From assembly GCA_905201175.1 (NCBI GenBank), contig CAJKNC010000030.1, positions 1 through 15,670 of the forward strand: a stretch of 15,670 nucleotides of DNA. The letters run 5' to 3'. The position numbers were made by a program, and so were the translations under genes. Positions 14,901 to 15,670 of the stretch are shown here, in pieces (the first letter of the stretch is position 1; every line of letters begins with the position of its first letter). Origin of the DNA: an uncultured Succinatimonas sp. Its GTDB lineage: Bacteria; Pseudomonadota; Gammaproteobacteria; Enterobacterales; Succinivibrionaceae. A model generated the notes under the pieces. That model ran no database searches and was not told the DNA's origin. It saw only the letters and a list, made by a program, of their open reading frames with translations.

Positions 14901-15082
14901 CAAAAAAAATAATCTATCTGGATATTGAGGATGTAGTTTTTTGTTTTATTAACCTAATAATACTCTAAAGAATTAAATAACGCATACAAATATTATTTAG
15001 AATAAGTAACTTTTAATATTAAATTAATCCTCACTGCAAGATAGTCAAAAACTATATTCGGATTCTTTATTTGATTTAATAT
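14901..15082. other. AT-rich stretch without a gene
   Basis: Between the ridA remnant and the TRAP terminator I see no ORF, hairpin of note or known repeat. A TTGACT (minus strand, 15048-15043) could be a leftover -35 of ridA, but there is no good -10 at 16-18 bp. The stretch probably represents what is left of, or replaced, the 5' part of ridA. Confidence 0.5.
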
Positions 15083-15107
15083 AAAAAAACCCCGCCCGAA
15101 GGCGGGG
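15083..15107 (-). terminator. Strong Rho-independent terminator of the TRAP permease gene
   Basis: CCCCGCC-TTCG-GGCGGGG followed by seven T on the minus strand: a 7-bp GC-only stem, a stable UUCG tetraloop and a full U-tract, 11 nt after the dctM stop. Confidence 0.95.
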
Positions 15108-15118
15108 ACGGAGGATAG

Positions 15119-15670
15119 TTATTTTAGAAGATTAGGTAAGAACATGCTGATCTCTGGGATAAAGGTTAATACCATCAGGCATCCGACCATAATCAGAATA
15201 AACGGTATAATGCCCTTTAATACAACCTCAAGCTTGCAGCTGCCCACTCGTGCCGCTACGAATAAGGCCATGCCCAGCGGCGGCGTTATAAAGCCTATTG
15301 CCAGGTTTGTCACCATAATCAGGCCAAAATGTACCGGATCTAAGCCAATTGATGTCGCCACCGGCAAGAGGATCGGCGCTAAAATCAATATAGCCGGGGT
15401 CTGATCCATAAAGCATCCTACTATCAAAAGCAGTATATTGATTATCAAAAGCAGAATTATCTTATTATCTGTAATTCCTATAATAGTCTCTGTAATCAGC
15501 TGCGGTATCTGCTCTACCGTCAGCACCTTCGAGAAGGCTGAAGCGCAGGACAGAATTACCAAAATCGTGCCTGTAGTGCAGCAGGACGTCGCCAGAGTCT
15601 TAAAGAGCAGCTTAGCGCTGAGCTCTTTGTGAATAAACGCTCCGCAGATAAAGGCATACAGTACGGCTAA
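15119..15670 (-). CDS. TRAP transporter large permease, DctM family (5' part beyond window)
   Basis: The C-terminal 183 codons of the large membrane subunit of a TRAP transporter, which imports organic acids (C4-dicarboxylates, sugar acids, sialic acid) together with a periplasmic binding protein using an ion gradient. The frame is open to the right edge. Recognisable DctM blocks are LLLIVGCFMDQTPAILILAP, LLPVATSIGLDPVHFGLIMV and NLAIGFITPPLGMALFVAAR, with at least five hydrophobic segments; the ending FIPEISMFLPNLLK is typical. TRAP large subunits are usually about 430 residues, so roughly 60% lies outside. The substrate cannot be told from this part; the small permease and binding protein are expected upstream, beyond the window. 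Confidence 0.93.
   Translation of the reverse strand, partial: LAVLYAFICGAFIHKELSAKLLFKTLATSCCTTGTILVILSCASAFSKVLTVEQIPQLITETIIGITDNKIILLLIINILLLIVGCFMDQTPAILILAPILLPVATSIGLDPVHFGLIMVTNLAIGFITPPLGMALFVAARVGSCKLEVVLKGIIPFILIMVGCLMVLTFIPEISMFLPNLLK

Noticed and set aside
15438..15632. Plus-strand ORFs at 15144-15632
   Set aside because: They are antisense to the clearly conserved DctM frame.
1..15670. tRNA, rRNA, insertion sequence, integrase or toxin-antitoxin genes
   Set aside because: None could be recognised on either strand.

Overview
The window looks like ordinary chromosome from a fermentative, probably facultative or strictly anaerobic gammaproteobacterium. PutP and PflB/PflA read like enterobacterial-type orthologues. 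Around them sit a class III fructose-1,6-bisphosphatase best known from Firmicutes, a YqhD/BDH-type iron alcohol dehydrogenase, a two-domain NAD synthetase, GlgX and a TRAP permease. A Succinivibrionaceae/Aeromonadales-type gut or rumen bacterium is my best guess; this is inference from the gene mix and AT-leaning codon use, not a proven assignment.

Layout. 1-619 (-) is a partial two-helix membrane protein of unknown function, 13 nt behind putP. 633-2111 (-) is putP, the sodium/proline symporter. 2151-2187 is a terminator for the upstream nadE. 2227-4086 (-) is a two-domain NAD synthetase whose glutaminase domain appears to have lost its catalytic Cys and Lys. A 103-nt divergent region carrying a 16-bp palindrome separates it from glgX (4190-6292, +), which is probably cotranscribed with a small membrane-anchored protein (6301-6927, +). 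That gene meets pflA (6924-7652, -) tail to tail with overlapping stop codons. pflB (7719-9965, -) lies upstream of pflA, with a GC-rich hairpin between them. The 335-nt region 9966-10300 holds the pflB control region, with four palindromes including a perfect 22-bp one, and the fbp terminator. fbp (class III) is 10301-12196 (-), followed by the iron alcohol dehydrogenase at 12358-13566 (-). A 214-nt divergent region with three direct repeats on an 11-bp period leads to an unrecognised AT-rich ORF at 13781-14701 (+) with a terminator. 14769-14900 (-) is the C-terminal third of a RidA-family protein, a pseudogene remnant next to an AT-rich gene-free stretch. The window ends in the C-terminal part of a TRAP large permease (15119-15670, -) with a textbook terminator.

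Together these genes fit a carbon- and redox-centred anaerobic lifestyle: glycogen debranching (glgX), gluconeogenesis (fbp), non-oxidative pyruvate cleavage (pflBA), aldehyde/alcohol redox balance (adh), NAD supply (nadE), and sodium- or ion-driven uptake (putP, TRAP). No mobile element, CRISPR array, tRNA or rRNA was seen. I found no clearly new multi-gene system. The observations most worth checking are the degenerate NadE glutaminase triad, the altered metal ligands of the alcohol dehydrogenase, and the palindrome and repeat arrays upstream of pflB and adh.
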